Shown: positions 17,504 through 25,033 of the stretch, one piece after another
Layout: every line of letters starts with the position of its first letter
How positions within the stretch are numbered: position 1 is the stretch's first letter
Origin: an uncultured bacterium
GTDB lineage: Bacteria; Pseudomonadota; Gammaproteobacteria; Burkholderiales; Burkholderiaceae_E
DNA: 64,000 bases
Direction: 5' to 3'
Assembly (NCBI GenBank): GCA_903907905.1
Contig: CAIVPX010000033.1
Span: forward strand, 110,519 to 174,518
Notes under the pieces: generated by a model
Told to the model about the DNA's origin: nothing
Seen by the model: only the letters and a program-made list of their open reading frames with translations
Database searches by the model: none
Program-made: the position numbers and the translations under genes

Positions 17504-18750
17504 GGCAGGAAGCGCCGGTCTATCAGGCGGGGCGCGCCCTCGGGCAGTGCGTCGACAAAGCGAAGATCGATCCGCATTCTGAGTGCCTGCTCGACCTTGA
17601 GCCGGAAGGCTGCGGGGTCAGCGTAGGGGGCGCCGGCCACTTCGAGGCTGAGGGCATCCTGGCCGCCCTCGACGCGGTCCACCACGAGTCGGTAGGGGCG
17701 CTCAATCCCGTCACGCTGCATGACATCGTGGACCAGTCGGGGCACCACGAACATCCCCTTGACCTTGGTGATCTCGCTGGCACGCCCGACGATCCGGTTG
17801 AAGCGCGGTGAGCCTCGACCGCAGCTGCAGCGCCCGTGGGTGAGCCCGTCGATCATGTCGCCGGTTCGCAAGCGAATGATGGGCATCGCCTGGCGGTGAA
17901 AGTCGGTCACGACCAGTTCGGCCGGTTGCGCCGCCGAGGGTTCAGCGAGACTCTCTTGGCCTGGGGCGACGAATTCGACCAGCAGATCATCGCGAAGGTG
18001 CATACCCTGGCCAGCGGCGCATTCCCAGGCCACCGCGCCGACATCGGCGACGCCATAAAACTCGCGGGCCTGAACGCCGTATTTGCTGAGCATTCGCGAC
18101 TTTGCCTGCGGGTCGCTGAGCTCGCCCATGACCGCAGCTTTGGTCAAGGGCAGGGGCTGAGCATCTTGCGCTGCCTGCTCCAGCAGATGCTCGAGAAAGG
18201 TCGGGAAGGCCAGAATGGCGTTGACCCCCAATTGCCGGATCACTTCGACATGCCGTTCGGTCTGACCGATTCCGCCGGGCAGCACCGCGCAGCCGATCTG
18301 TTCCAGCGCCCGGTCGAGCACGGTGGCGGCAATCACCCAGTTGTACATCGTGGTCTGGTCGACCAGATCGCCGGCCTGGAATCCGCAGGCCAACAGCGCC
18401 TTGGCGAATGACCTGGCCACGTAATCGAGGTCACGGGCCGTAAACGGCATGAACAGCGGGCCCGGCGCGACGAAGACATGAGCGATGTCCGAGCGATCAA
18501 CCTGCAGTCGCTCACCCCAGGGGGGCGCGCGGCGCGCGGCATCAACCAGCCCTTCTTTGGATAGAAGCGGCAGCGTGGCCCAACCGGTTTGGCAGATGTC
18601 CTCCTCAGAGGAGATGCCCACGCCTGACCAAGCCTTCCGGTAGGGCGCCAGGCGCCAGGCCCGCCGCGCCGCAAGGACCGCCGCCTGGCGCTGAAGCCCG
18701 AGGCTGTGCGGCCAGTCAGCGGTCTCGTCGAAGGCTTGCTGAGCGCTCAC
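17500..18750 (-). CDS. Phenylacetate-CoA ligase-like enzyme (PaaK family)
   Basis: Adenylate-forming enzyme of the PaaK type, about 416 aa. Features seen are LPGGIGQTERHVEVIRQLGVNAILAFPTF split across the substrate and nucleotide sites, YGVADVGAVAWEC, and a C-terminal part with IIRLRTGDMIDG and RIVGRASEITKVKGMFV. I place the start at the GTG at 18750: the promoter at 18832-18861 would leave only about six leader bases before the ATG at 18819, and the extra 23 residues look unconserved. No strong ribosome site is visible for either. First gene of the operon PaaK-like, LivG, AMP-ligase; it likely activates an aryl or cyclic acid. Confidence 0.83.
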   Translation of the reverse strand: MSAQQAFDETADWPHSLGLQRQAAVLAARRAWRLAPYRKAWSGVGISSEEDICQTGWATLPLLSKEGLVDAARRAPPWGERLQVDRSDIAHVFVAPGPLFMPFTARDLDYVARSFAKALLACGFQAGDLVDQTTMYNWVIAATVLDRALEQIGCAVLPGGIGQTERHVEVIRQLGVNAILAFPTFLEHLLEQAAQDAQPLPLTKAAVMGELSDPQAKSRMLSKYGVQAREFYGVADVGAVAWECAAGQGMHLRDDLLVEFVAPGQESLAEPSAAQPAELVVTDFHRQAMPIIRLRTGDMIDGLTHGRCSCGRGSPRFNRIVGRASEITKVKGMFVVPRLVHDVMQRDGIERPYRLVVDRVEGGQDALSLEVAGAPYADPAAFRLKVEQALRMRIDLRFVDALPEGAPRLIDRRFLP

Positions 18751-18831
18751 GCGGCAGATCAATTCTGTTTGAGATCGTGGAGATGCGGGCGGTGCCCGGG
18801 CAGCGGGATGCTGCTCCACTACAACACTCGT

Positions 18832-18861
18832 ATTCTAGGGACCGCCGCCGAGCGCCGTCAA
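18832..18861 (-). promoter_or_regulatory. Sigma70-type promoter for the ligase/LivG operon
   Basis: On the minus strand TTGACG (18856-18861), an 18-bp spacer and TAGAAT (18832-18837). The -35 is inside operator O4. Confidence 0.55.
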
Positions 18862-18874
18862 CGATAATGTTGAC
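18857..18874. promoter_or_regulatory. Candidate TetR operator O4
   Basis: GTCAACGATAATGTTGAC, perfect six-base arms. It lies between the minus-strand ligase operon and the plus-strand TetR gene, so it could serve both repression and autoregulation. GATAAT inside it (18863-18868) could serve as a -10 for the TetR gene, but no good -35 goes with it. Confidence 0.65.
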
Positions 18875-19012
18875 CGCATCGTATCGAGGAATGAACGAGC
18901 TGAGGGGATTGTTTCACCGGTCAAGCCGGAGAAGGGTCGATCCCAGAGGCTCGGCTTCGTCGCCAGCCCAAGGCGAGCCCGTGCGATACTGGCCCAAACC
19001 ACTTGATCAGCC

Positions 19013-19696
19013 ATGAGCGAGAAAACCAAGATCGGCCGCCGGCGCGCGGCCAATGCCCGGGAAAGCAGCGACTTCTATCAGGAGCGTCGGCGGGAAATTT
19101 TTGATAAGGCCGCGATGGTCTTTCAGGAGAAGGGCTTCCAGGCGACGACCATTGCCGACATTGCGGAGCGGCTCGGGACCGATCGTGCGTCGCTCTACTA
19201 CTACGTGGGCTCCAAGCAGGAGCTGTTTCAGCAGGTCATGCGGGAAGCCGCTCAGACCAACATCCGCACCATCGAAGAATTGGTCGCGGCGGACCTGCCC
19301 GCGCAGGACAAGCTGCGACGCGCGTTCAGCGGGCTGATGGAGAGCTACAGCAGCGCCTACCCCTATATCCACGTTTTCCTGCAGGAGAAATTTCCGTCGC
19401 TGCCGGGCGACCGAGGAGCCTGGGCCAAGGAGACTCGCAGCTGGTCCGATCGCTACTATCGGGCCATGCGCGCCATTCTTCAGCAAGGGGTGGACGAAGG
19501 GGAGTTCACCCTCGATCTCCCGGTGGGTGTCGCCACGATGGCCGTCATTGGCGCCATCAACTGGGCGCACCGCTGGTATCGGCCCGGTGGCAAACTGCCA
19601 CCCGACCAGATCGGTGAAGGCTTTGCCGATATCCTGCTGAAGGGTTTGGTCGTCCGCAAGAAAGGCCGTCGAGAGGCCTCACGCACAAGCCCCTGA
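19013..19696 (+). CDS. TetR family transcriptional regulator
   Basis: A 227-residue TetR/AcrR repressor. The helix-turn-helix is near residues 45-66 (TTIADIAERLGTDRASLYYYVGSK), which is the closest match to the family, followed by a helical ligand domain with IGAINWAHRWYRPGG at the end, typical of acyl-CoA-responsive members. A 12-residue basic N-terminal extension precedes the domain. The gene faces away from the ligase operon and has operator O4 about 140 bp upstream. It is the only TetR gene in the window, so it is the natural owner of the five palindromes. The likely inducer is a CoA thioester of the substrate; that is inference. Confidence 0.9.
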   Translation: MSEKTKIGRRRAANARESSDFYQERRREIFDKAAMVFQEKGFQATTIADIAERLGTDRASLYYYVGSKQELFQQVMREAAQTNIRTIEELVAADLPAQDKLRRAFSGLMESYSSAYPYIHVFLQEKFPSLPGDRGAWAKETRSWSDRYYRAMRAILQQGVDEGEFTLDLPVGVATMAVIGAINWAHRWYRPGGKLPPDQIGEGFADILLKGLVVRKKGRREASRTSP

Positions 19697-19715
19697 GCGG
19701 GTCCCTCGCGGGTGG

Positions 19716-19934
19716 TCAAGCGCCTGGGATGATCGAGATCGCAGCCATCGGGCAGGACAGGGCGGCTTCCTCCAGTTCCTCCAGCGTCGCGGTGCCTGGC
19801 CCTTGGAACTCGGCCTGCCCGCCGGCGTTGAGCCTGAACGCCCGAGGCGCCGCCTGTTTGCACATCGAGACACCTGCGCACAGATCGTGCGCGACTTCGG
19901 CGATCGGAAAAGTGGGTTTCGGCGACGCGCTCAT
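19716..19934 (-). CDS. 3Fe-4S type ferredoxin
   Basis: A 72-residue ferredoxin with a single cluster. Ligands are C19 and C25 (CAGVSMC) and C61 in SCPMAAI; the spacing CX5C then CP with only three cysteines is that of 3Fe-4S ferredoxins that feed bacterial P450s. The APRAF segment after the second Cys is also usual. The ATG overlaps the P450 stop by four bases, so both are co-translated. It is convergent with the TetR gene. No ferredoxin reductase gene is visible in the window; it must come from elsewhere. Confidence 0.87.
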   Translation of the reverse strand: MSASPKPTFPIAEVAHDLCAGVSMCKQAAPRAFRLNAGGQAEFQGPGTATLEELEEAALSCPMAAISIIPGA

Positions 19935-21169
19935 CGTGGGTGAAACCTGACCTGCAGCGTCTGAAGACTGCGCGAGACCATCGTGGGGATGTAGTCAAGC
20001 TTGGGCGTGACCACCTCGATTTGGCGTAAGGCGGGCACCAGGTAGGCGAGTGCCTCGGAGACTTCCAGTCTTGCGAGGGGCGCCCCCAGGCAGGTGTGGA
20101 TGCCCTGGCCGAAGCCGGTGTGCCGGTTGGGCCAGCGGGTGATGTCGAATCGATCCGGATCCGAAAAGGCAGATGGATCGCGGTTGGCCGCGTGTTGTAC
20201 CAGAAAGACCCGGTCGCCTTCAGCGATCGGGTGGCCGAAGAAGTCGAAGGACTCGCGGGCCCAGCGACCGAGCCCTCGAACCGGTCCGTCGAATCTCAAC
20301 ATCTCCTCGACCGTGTTGCGCAGCAGATCCGGTTGCTGCGCGAGCAGGTCCCACTGATCCGGAAAGTGGTTGAAGGCAACGATGCCGTTGGCCAGCAGGT
20401 TCATGGTCGTTTCGTGGCCCGCGAAGACCATCAGTGCTGCGTTGGCGATGACCTCGTCCTCGGACAGGCGCTCGCCACTGTCATCGGGGTTGGCCAGCGC
20501 CGAGAGCACATCATCGCGGGGCGAACGGATCCGGTCCTGAACGATGGGGCGCAACAGGTTGGCAAGATTTTGCATGGCCGCTTCGCCACGCCGGAGCTTC
20601 TCGTCAGTGTGGCCACGAACGAAGATGACGGCGCCCAGGTCTTCTGACCAGGCTCTCACGTCCTCACGGGCCTCGGCATCGACTCCCAAAAATTCGGCGA
20701 TGACGACCATGGGTAGCGTGAAGGCGAATTGCGAGAAAAAATCCACCGTCTGGCCGTCGCGCAGCGGGGCGGCAAGTTCGCGGACCAGCGACTGAATGCG
20801 CGGCCGCATGCTCTCGACGCTCTTGGGCACGAACGCGCGATTGACGAGGGCCCGCGCCCGAGTGTGATAGGGCGGGTCTTTCCACACGAAAAACTTCGAC
20901 AGAAAGCCGAGCAACTGCTGACTGCTCGTCTCGGCGCTGCGCAACTCGGCGCCAAAGGGGCCCGAGAAGCGGTCCGAGGACAGGCGCTCGAAATCTCGAA
21001 AGCCACCCATCACCGCATCATGACTGGTGACGATCCAGCCTTTCCAACGAGGGTTCCAGAGCACCGGACTGATGCCGCGCAGTCGGGCGTAGAAACGCTC
21101 CGGGTGGTTGACCGCCTCGTCGCTCAGCAGGTCGTGCAGGCTGGGGTCAAGCTCGGCCGTGGTGCTCAT
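19931..21169 (-). CDS. Cytochrome P450
   Basis: Soluble bacterial class I P450 of 412 aa. The I-helix oxygen motif is A250-G-H-E-T-T255, the K-helix ExxR is E289-M-L-R292, and the heme loop GFGQGIHTCLG places the thiolate at C360. The ATG at 21169 follows AGACCTCATG, 15 nt downstream of nothing obvious stronger; the next in-frame ATG upstream would precede the promoter, so it is excluded. Adjacent ferredoxin is the electron donor. Sequence type resembles CYP107/CYP125-like general actinobacterial-proteobacterial P450s only broadly; I cannot name a subfamily. Expected role: hydroxylation of an alicyclic or terpenoid substrate of module 2. Confidence 0.93.
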   Translation of the reverse strand: MSTTAELDPSLHDLLSDEAVNHPERFYARLRGISPVLWNPRWKGWIVTSHDAVMGGFRDFERLSSDRFSGPFGAELRSAETSSQQLLGFLSKFFVWKDPPYHTRARALVNRAFVPKSVESMRPRIQSLVRELAAPLRDGQTVDFFSQFAFTLPMVVIAEFLGVDAEAREDVRAWSEDLGAVIFVRGHTDEKLRRGEAAMQNLANLLRPIVQDRIRSPRDDVLSALANPDDSGERLSEDEVIANAALMVFAGHETTMNLLANGIVAFNHFPDQWDLLAQQPDLLRNTVEEMLRFDGPVRGLGRWARESFDFFGHPIAEGDRVFLVQHAANRDPSAFSDPDRFDITRWPNRHTGFGQGIHTCLGAPLARLEVSEALAYLVPALRQIEVVTPKLDYIPTMVSRSLQTLQVRFHPR

Positions 21170-21239
21170 GAGGTCTCCCGATGGGACGCGCTCGCAGCGC
21201 AGCGGGCGGGTGTACCAAGTCATTTCGTCCTGGGGGGCG

Positions 21240-21268
21240 ATGGTAAGCGCCGCCCGGAATCGAGTCAA
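21240..21268 (-). promoter_or_regulatory. Sigma70-type promoter for the P450-ferredoxin operon
   Basis: On the minus strand TTGACT (21263-21268), a 17-bp spacer and TACCAT (21240-21245), about 70 nt before the ATG at 21169. The -35 is inside operator O5. Confidence 0.5.
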
Positions 21269-21281
21269 CGTTGATGTTGAC
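21264..21281. promoter_or_regulatory. Candidate TetR operator O5
   Basis: GTCAACGTTGATGTTGAC, perfect six-base arms. It overlaps the -35 of the P450 promoter. It is 151 bp from the start of the divergent Ldh-family gene at 21432, which shows no clear promoter around the palindrome and may be outside the regulon. Confidence 0.65.
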
Positions 21282-21431
21282 CAAAGGTAGTGAGGCCGCA
21301 TTTCGGGTGCAGTCCCATTTCGTGCCCAAGCGCGTTCGCTAGCCGGTTCCGATCGATTCAACCTGGGCATGGATCGGTGCGGAAATACCGGCTAGAGTCG
21401 GGGCCCGCGCGGCCACACTGAGGAGGTCTGA

Positions 21432-22448
21432 ATGATCACACTGTCTATCGATGAGGCGTCCCGGCTGGTGCGGGAGTTGATGCGCGCCTGCGGGCACAAC
21501 GAAGACGATGCGGCCATTGTCACCGATCATCTGATCGACGCCGAGCTGCGGGGCTTGTCCTACGCGGGGTTATCTCGAGCGGTTTCGGTCGCAGAAAAGA
21601 TCAGTGCCTCGCCGGAGGACCCGAGCCCCCTCCAGATCGAGCGTCACGCTTCGATCTCTGCGGTGATCAACGGCGGAAACCAGACCGGCTACGTGGTCGG
21701 CTATCGAACGACCCAGTGGGCGATTGAAGCAGCGATCGAGCACGGTATCGGGATCGCCAGTTGCTTCAATACCTGGATGACGGGCATGTTTTCCTACTAC
21801 ATGGAGATGATGACGAAAGCCGGTCTCGTGGGAATGGCGTTTGGAAGTTCCGATTGGCGGGTGGCGCCTTTTGGGTCGAGCGAGGGCCGTTTTGGCACCA
21901 ACCCCTTGGCATTCGGGTTTCCTACCCAGGATGATCCCGTCATTTATGACGCAGCGGTCTCATCGACCATGGTATCGGACGCGGTCATGCATCAACGCCT
22001 GGGCACCGAATTGGCCCAGGGTCGTGCATTCGCGGCCGACGGAACGCCGACGACCGATCCGGTCAGTGCGCTGCAGGGCGCTTTCTCAGTATGGGGGGGG
22101 CACCGCGGTTCGGGTCTTGGAATTGTGGTTCAACTGTTTGGTTTGCTGGCTGGCGGAGCGGTCCGGCCACCAGCGCACAAGGACTGCTCGATGATCGTCA
22201 TGGCGATCAAGCCCAGTCTGGTCGGCAACGCAGAGAGTTTCCTGGCCAAAGCCTCCCACTATGCAGCCGCGGTACGGGGGGCCCGAGTGCTTCCGGGCCA
22301 CGAGGCGATCCGGGTCCCCTATGACCGGTCGCTTGCCAATCGGCGACGGCATCAGGCGCAGGGATGCGTCACCGTGGCCGACGAGGTGCTCAGTGAATTG
22401 CGCAGACTTCTCGCGCAACGGTCAGGTTCGGCCAGCGGCCCCGCTTAA
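21432..22448 (+). CDS. Ldh-family (malate/L-lactate dehydrogenase type 2) oxidoreductase, divergent
   Basis: NAD(P)-dependent oxidoreductase of 338 aa with the Ldh_2 fold. Recognisable parts are INGGNQTGYVVGYRTTQWAIEAAIEHGIG (family NAD-binding region), PFGSSEGRFGTNPLAFGFP and GGHRGSGLGIVVQLFGLLAGG. The usual motif GHxSHGV near residue 45, which has a catalytic His, reads RGLSYAGLS, and the SxHFG loop reads NTWMTGMF, so two conserved histidines are missing. It may act on a non-2-hydroxyacid substrate or have lost activity. ATG follows GAGGAGGTCTGA. Its end overlaps the convergent GntR gene by 27 bp. Confidence 0.82.
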   Translation: MITLSIDEASRLVRELMRACGHNEDDAAIVTDHLIDAELRGLSYAGLSRAVSVAEKISASPEDPSPLQIERHASISAVINGGNQTGYVVGYRTTQWAIEAAIEHGIGIASCFNTWMTGMFSYYMEMMTKAGLVGMAFGSSDWRVAPFGSSEGRFGTNPLAFGFPTQDDPVIYDAAVSSTMVSDAVMHQRLGTELAQGRAFAADGTPTTDPVSALQGAFSVWGGHRGSGLGIVVQLFGLLAGGAVRPPAHKDCSMIVMAIKPSLVGNAESFLAKASHYAAAVRGARVLPGHEAIRVPYDRSLANRRRHQAQGCVTVADEVLSELRRLLAQRSGSASGPA

Positions 22449-23189
22449 ATCGATTTCGCCGGCCCGGTTTGACAGGATGTAGGCGGCCACGCGCTCCTTG
22501 AAGAGCTGGGCATGCAGCATCGCGAGCCGATCGGCAGCGTCTGACTTTTTCGCAGCGATCAGCTTGATCATTTCCTCGTGCTCGGCCACGACGCGTGCGA
22601 TGTACTGTTTGTAGGACAGGTCATTCTCGAACGCATTACGAAGGACCAGGCTCGCCATTCTCAAGGTCCGGTCAAGTTGGCGCTGGTAGGCTTCCAGCAT
22701 GATGCGGTTTCGCGCAGCTCGAGCGATCGTCATGTGGAACCGATAGTTGGCGTCGGCCATGGTACGAAAATCGCGATGCTTGGCAGCCATTTCGTAGCCT
22801 TTTGCGTGCAGTCTGGCATCGGCAAGATCCTCTGGCGTGTGGCGCGTGCAGGCAAGCCTCGTAACGAACCGCTGACACAGTTCGAATGCTTCGAACAGCT
22901 CGCCGACCTCGATGAAATTGATGGACGACACTCTGGCCGGCCTGTTGGCCACCAGATCAACCAGATCCTCGGCGGCCAGGCGCAGTAGCGCTTCACGGAT
23001 GGGCGTTCTGGACACGCCAAATTCTTTACGTACCGCCGGCTCATCGATCTCCTCACCGGGGGCAAGTTTCAGGGCCAGGATGCGCTCGCGAAGCGCCTCA
23101 TGGACTCTGATGCTTGCAGAGCCTTTCGGGCGTCCGCGCGGCCCGCCGGGTGGCCGCTCAGCCTGGCTGGGGGGACTGCTCCGTGGCAT
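22422..23189 (-). CDS. GntR family regulator, FCD subgroup
   Basis: A 255-residue transcription factor. The winged helix-turn-helix covers about residues 28-90 (RVHEALRERILALKLAPGEEI, VSRTPIREALLRLAAEDLV), followed by an all-helical FCD ligand domain with the metal-site histidines expected in FHMTIARAA and AEHEEM. The start has a basic PRGRPKG leader. It is the last gene of the minus-strand BKACE/TRAP operon, 18 bp after DctM, so it is probably an autoregulated repressor of that operon. Dicarboxylate or other carboxylic acid ligands are normal for the subgroup. I saw no confident operator. Confidence 0.9.
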   Translation of the reverse strand: MPRSSPPSQAERPPGGPRGRPKGSASIRVHEALRERILALKLAPGEEIDEPAVRKEFGVSRTPIREALLRLAAEDLVDLVANRPARVSSINFIEVGELFEAFELCQRFVTRLACTRHTPEDLADARLHAKGYEMAAKHRDFRTMADANYRFHMTIARAARNRIMLEAYQRQLDRTLRMASLVLRNAFENDLSYKQYIARVVAEHEEMIKLIAAKKSDAADRLAMLHAQLFKERVAAYILSNRAGEIDLSGAAGRT

Positions 23190-23207
23190 TGGCGCGAACC
23201 GGTGGAC

Positions 23208-24506
23208 TCAGGAGAACATCAGATTGGGGAGCCAAAGAGACAGGCCAGGAAAGGCAATCAAAATCACCAGGATGATGATCTCGAGGAGTACAAACAGGCT
23301 AGCGCCGCGGAAAACGTTTTCGAGAGAGATGTCCTTGGCCATCCCCTTGATCACGTACACATTGACGCCCACCGGAGGTGTGATGTTGGCAAGCTCGCTC
23401 ATTTTGGTGATCAGAATGCCGAACCAGATTCCGTCAAACCCCAGTGACTGGATTGCCGGAAATACGATCGGCAGGGTGATCAGGCACATTGAGATGGGTT
23501 CAAGAAACATACCGAGCGGGACGTAGATGAGCAGGATGAGCCCAAGCAGCACGTAGCGGTTGATCTTGACTTCGACAACCGCCTGGGCAAAGCCTGTCGC
23601 GACCCCTGACAAGGCGACGTACTGGCTGAACAGCCCGGCGCCGACCAGAATGAGAAAGATCATGGAGCAGATGCGCGCAGACTCCCGACCGTCCGCAACA
23701 ATGTCACGCCACGTCACACCCTTTTTCATCAGCGCCATGAGCAGGGCGACAGAGGCGCCCACCGCAGCGGCCTCGCTCGAGGTGAAAAAGCCCGTGTAGA
23801 TGCCGCCCACCACGATGGTGAACAGCAAGGCGATGCCGCGCGCCTGGCTCAACGAGGATAGGCGCTCCTTCCAAGGAACACGCGCGCCGACGATGGGCAT
23901 GAGCCCTGGGCGAAGCACCGCGAGAATAAAGAGGCCGAGTGAAAAGATGCCTGCAGTGAGAATCCCGGGAATGATGCCCGCTATCAGCAGCTTGCCGATG
24001 TGCTGCTCGGTGACGATGCCATAGACGACCAGCATGATGCTGGGCGGAATGAGAATGCCGAGTAGGCCCGCTGAGGCGACCGTTCCTGCGGCGATCATGT
24101 CGTCATATCCGACACGGCGCATCTCGCCGAGTGCGATCTTCCCGACCGCGGCAGACGTCGCGACACTGGATCCCGAGGTTGCTGCAAACGCAGCGCAGGC
24201 GAACACGGTGGCAATCCCCAGTCCGGCTCGCAGGTGTCCGACGAACTTGAAGGCCACCTCATACGCTTTCTCGCTGACCCCGGCCCGAGACGCGAGGAAG
24301 CCCATCACGACAAAGAGCGGAATCACAACCATTCCCGCATCGGCCGTTTTCGCGTACGGCATGGTGGAGATTGCGCCGAGGGCCACATCCCACCCTCGGA
24401 GCATGACCAGCCCAACGAATGAACTGAGAATGAGTACGAACGCGACCGGCAAGCCAAACGACAGTGTCCCAAGAAAAACCAGCGACACAACGACCCAATG
24501 ACTCAT
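23208..24506 (-). CDS. dctM: TRAP transporter large permease DctM
   Basis: Large integral-membrane subunit of a TRAP transporter, 432 aa with about 12 hydrophobic segments. Conserved DctM segments seen are GLPVAFVLILSSF, AATSGSSVATSAAVGKIALGEM, GTVASAGLLGILIPPSIMLVVYG and the end region GANFTPPVG-like ANITPPVGVNVYV. Start at 24506 overlaps the DctQ stop by four bases; an in-frame ATG at 24614 lies inside DctQ. Sodium-driven uptake of an organic acid delivered by the periplasmic protein at 28362. Confidence 0.93.
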   Translation of the reverse strand: MSHWVVVSLVFLGTLSFGLPVAFVLILSSFVGLVMLRGWDVALGAISTMPYAKTADAGMVVIPLFVVMGFLASRAGVSEKAYEVAFKFVGHLRAGLGIATVFACAAFAATSGSSVATSAAVGKIALGEMRRVGYDDMIAAGTVASAGLLGILIPPSIMLVVYGIVTEQHIGKLLIAGIIPGILTAGIFSLGLFILAVLRPGLMPIVGARVPWKERLSSLSQARGIALLFTIVVGGIYTGFFTSSEAAAVGASVALLMALMKKGVTWRDIVADGRESARICSMIFLILVGAGLFSQYVALSGVATGFAQAVVEVKINRYVLLGLILLIYVPLGMFLEPISMCLITLPIVFPAIQSLGFDGIWFGILITKMSELANITPPVGVNVYVIKGMAKDISLENVFRGASLFVLLEIIILVILIAFPGLSLWLPNLMFS

Positions 24507-25033
24507 AGCGGCGTGCTCCCTGATTCTTGAGCGGGAACCGTCTCTGGTCGCTGCAGCACTCTCCGAACCATTTGCAGTCCGATCTGGATCGTCATCATCA
24601 GAAGCCCGAGCCACAGGGCAACTTTAGCGGGCCAAAGCGGCAGATTGAAGGCTGTCGACGTGTATTCGCCCAATTCGATACTTTTCAGAGCGGTATTCCC
24701 GGTGCCGTAGAGCAGGGCGATCGAGATCAATGCCGCTACGCCCAGGCTCAGAATGTCGGTCACGCGGCGACCGGCGGGTGGCAGCGCGTTGGTGAGGAAG
24801 TCCATGCCGATATGCGCGCGTTCGCTTTGTGTGAAGATCAGCCCAAAGTAAATTGCCACCACGATCAGGGATTCCGTGAGCTCAGTCGTTCCCGATACGC
24901 TCACTCCGGCCGTTCTGAGGATCACGTCAATCAGGACGATCAGCGCCAGAGCGATGTGGATCAAACCGCTCAGGCTGCCGATCGGTTCTGCGATACGCTT
25001 TTCGAAGTGGGGCAGCAGTACGGGTCGGTTCAT
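24503..25033 (-). CDS. dctQ: TRAP transporter small permease DctQ
   Basis: Small membrane subunit of 176 aa with four hydrophobic segments (IHIALALIVLIDVILRTAG, ELTESLIVVAIYFGLIF, ILSLGVAALISIALLYG, KVALWLGLLMMTIQIG). The first two and the RAHIGMDFLT loop are family typical. Start at 25033 overlaps the CoA ligase stop by four bases. It couples DctM to the binding protein. A longer in-frame reading frame to 25201 lies inside the ligase gene. Confidence 0.88.
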   Translation of the reverse strand: MNRPVLLPHFEKRIAEPIGSLSGLIHIALALIVLIDVILRTAGVSVSGTTELTESLIVVAIYFGLIFTQSERAHIGMDFLTNALPPAGRRVTDILSLGVAALISIALLYGTGNTALKSIELGEYTSTAFNLPLWPAKVALWLGLLMMTIQIGLQMVRRVLQRPETVPAQESGSTPL

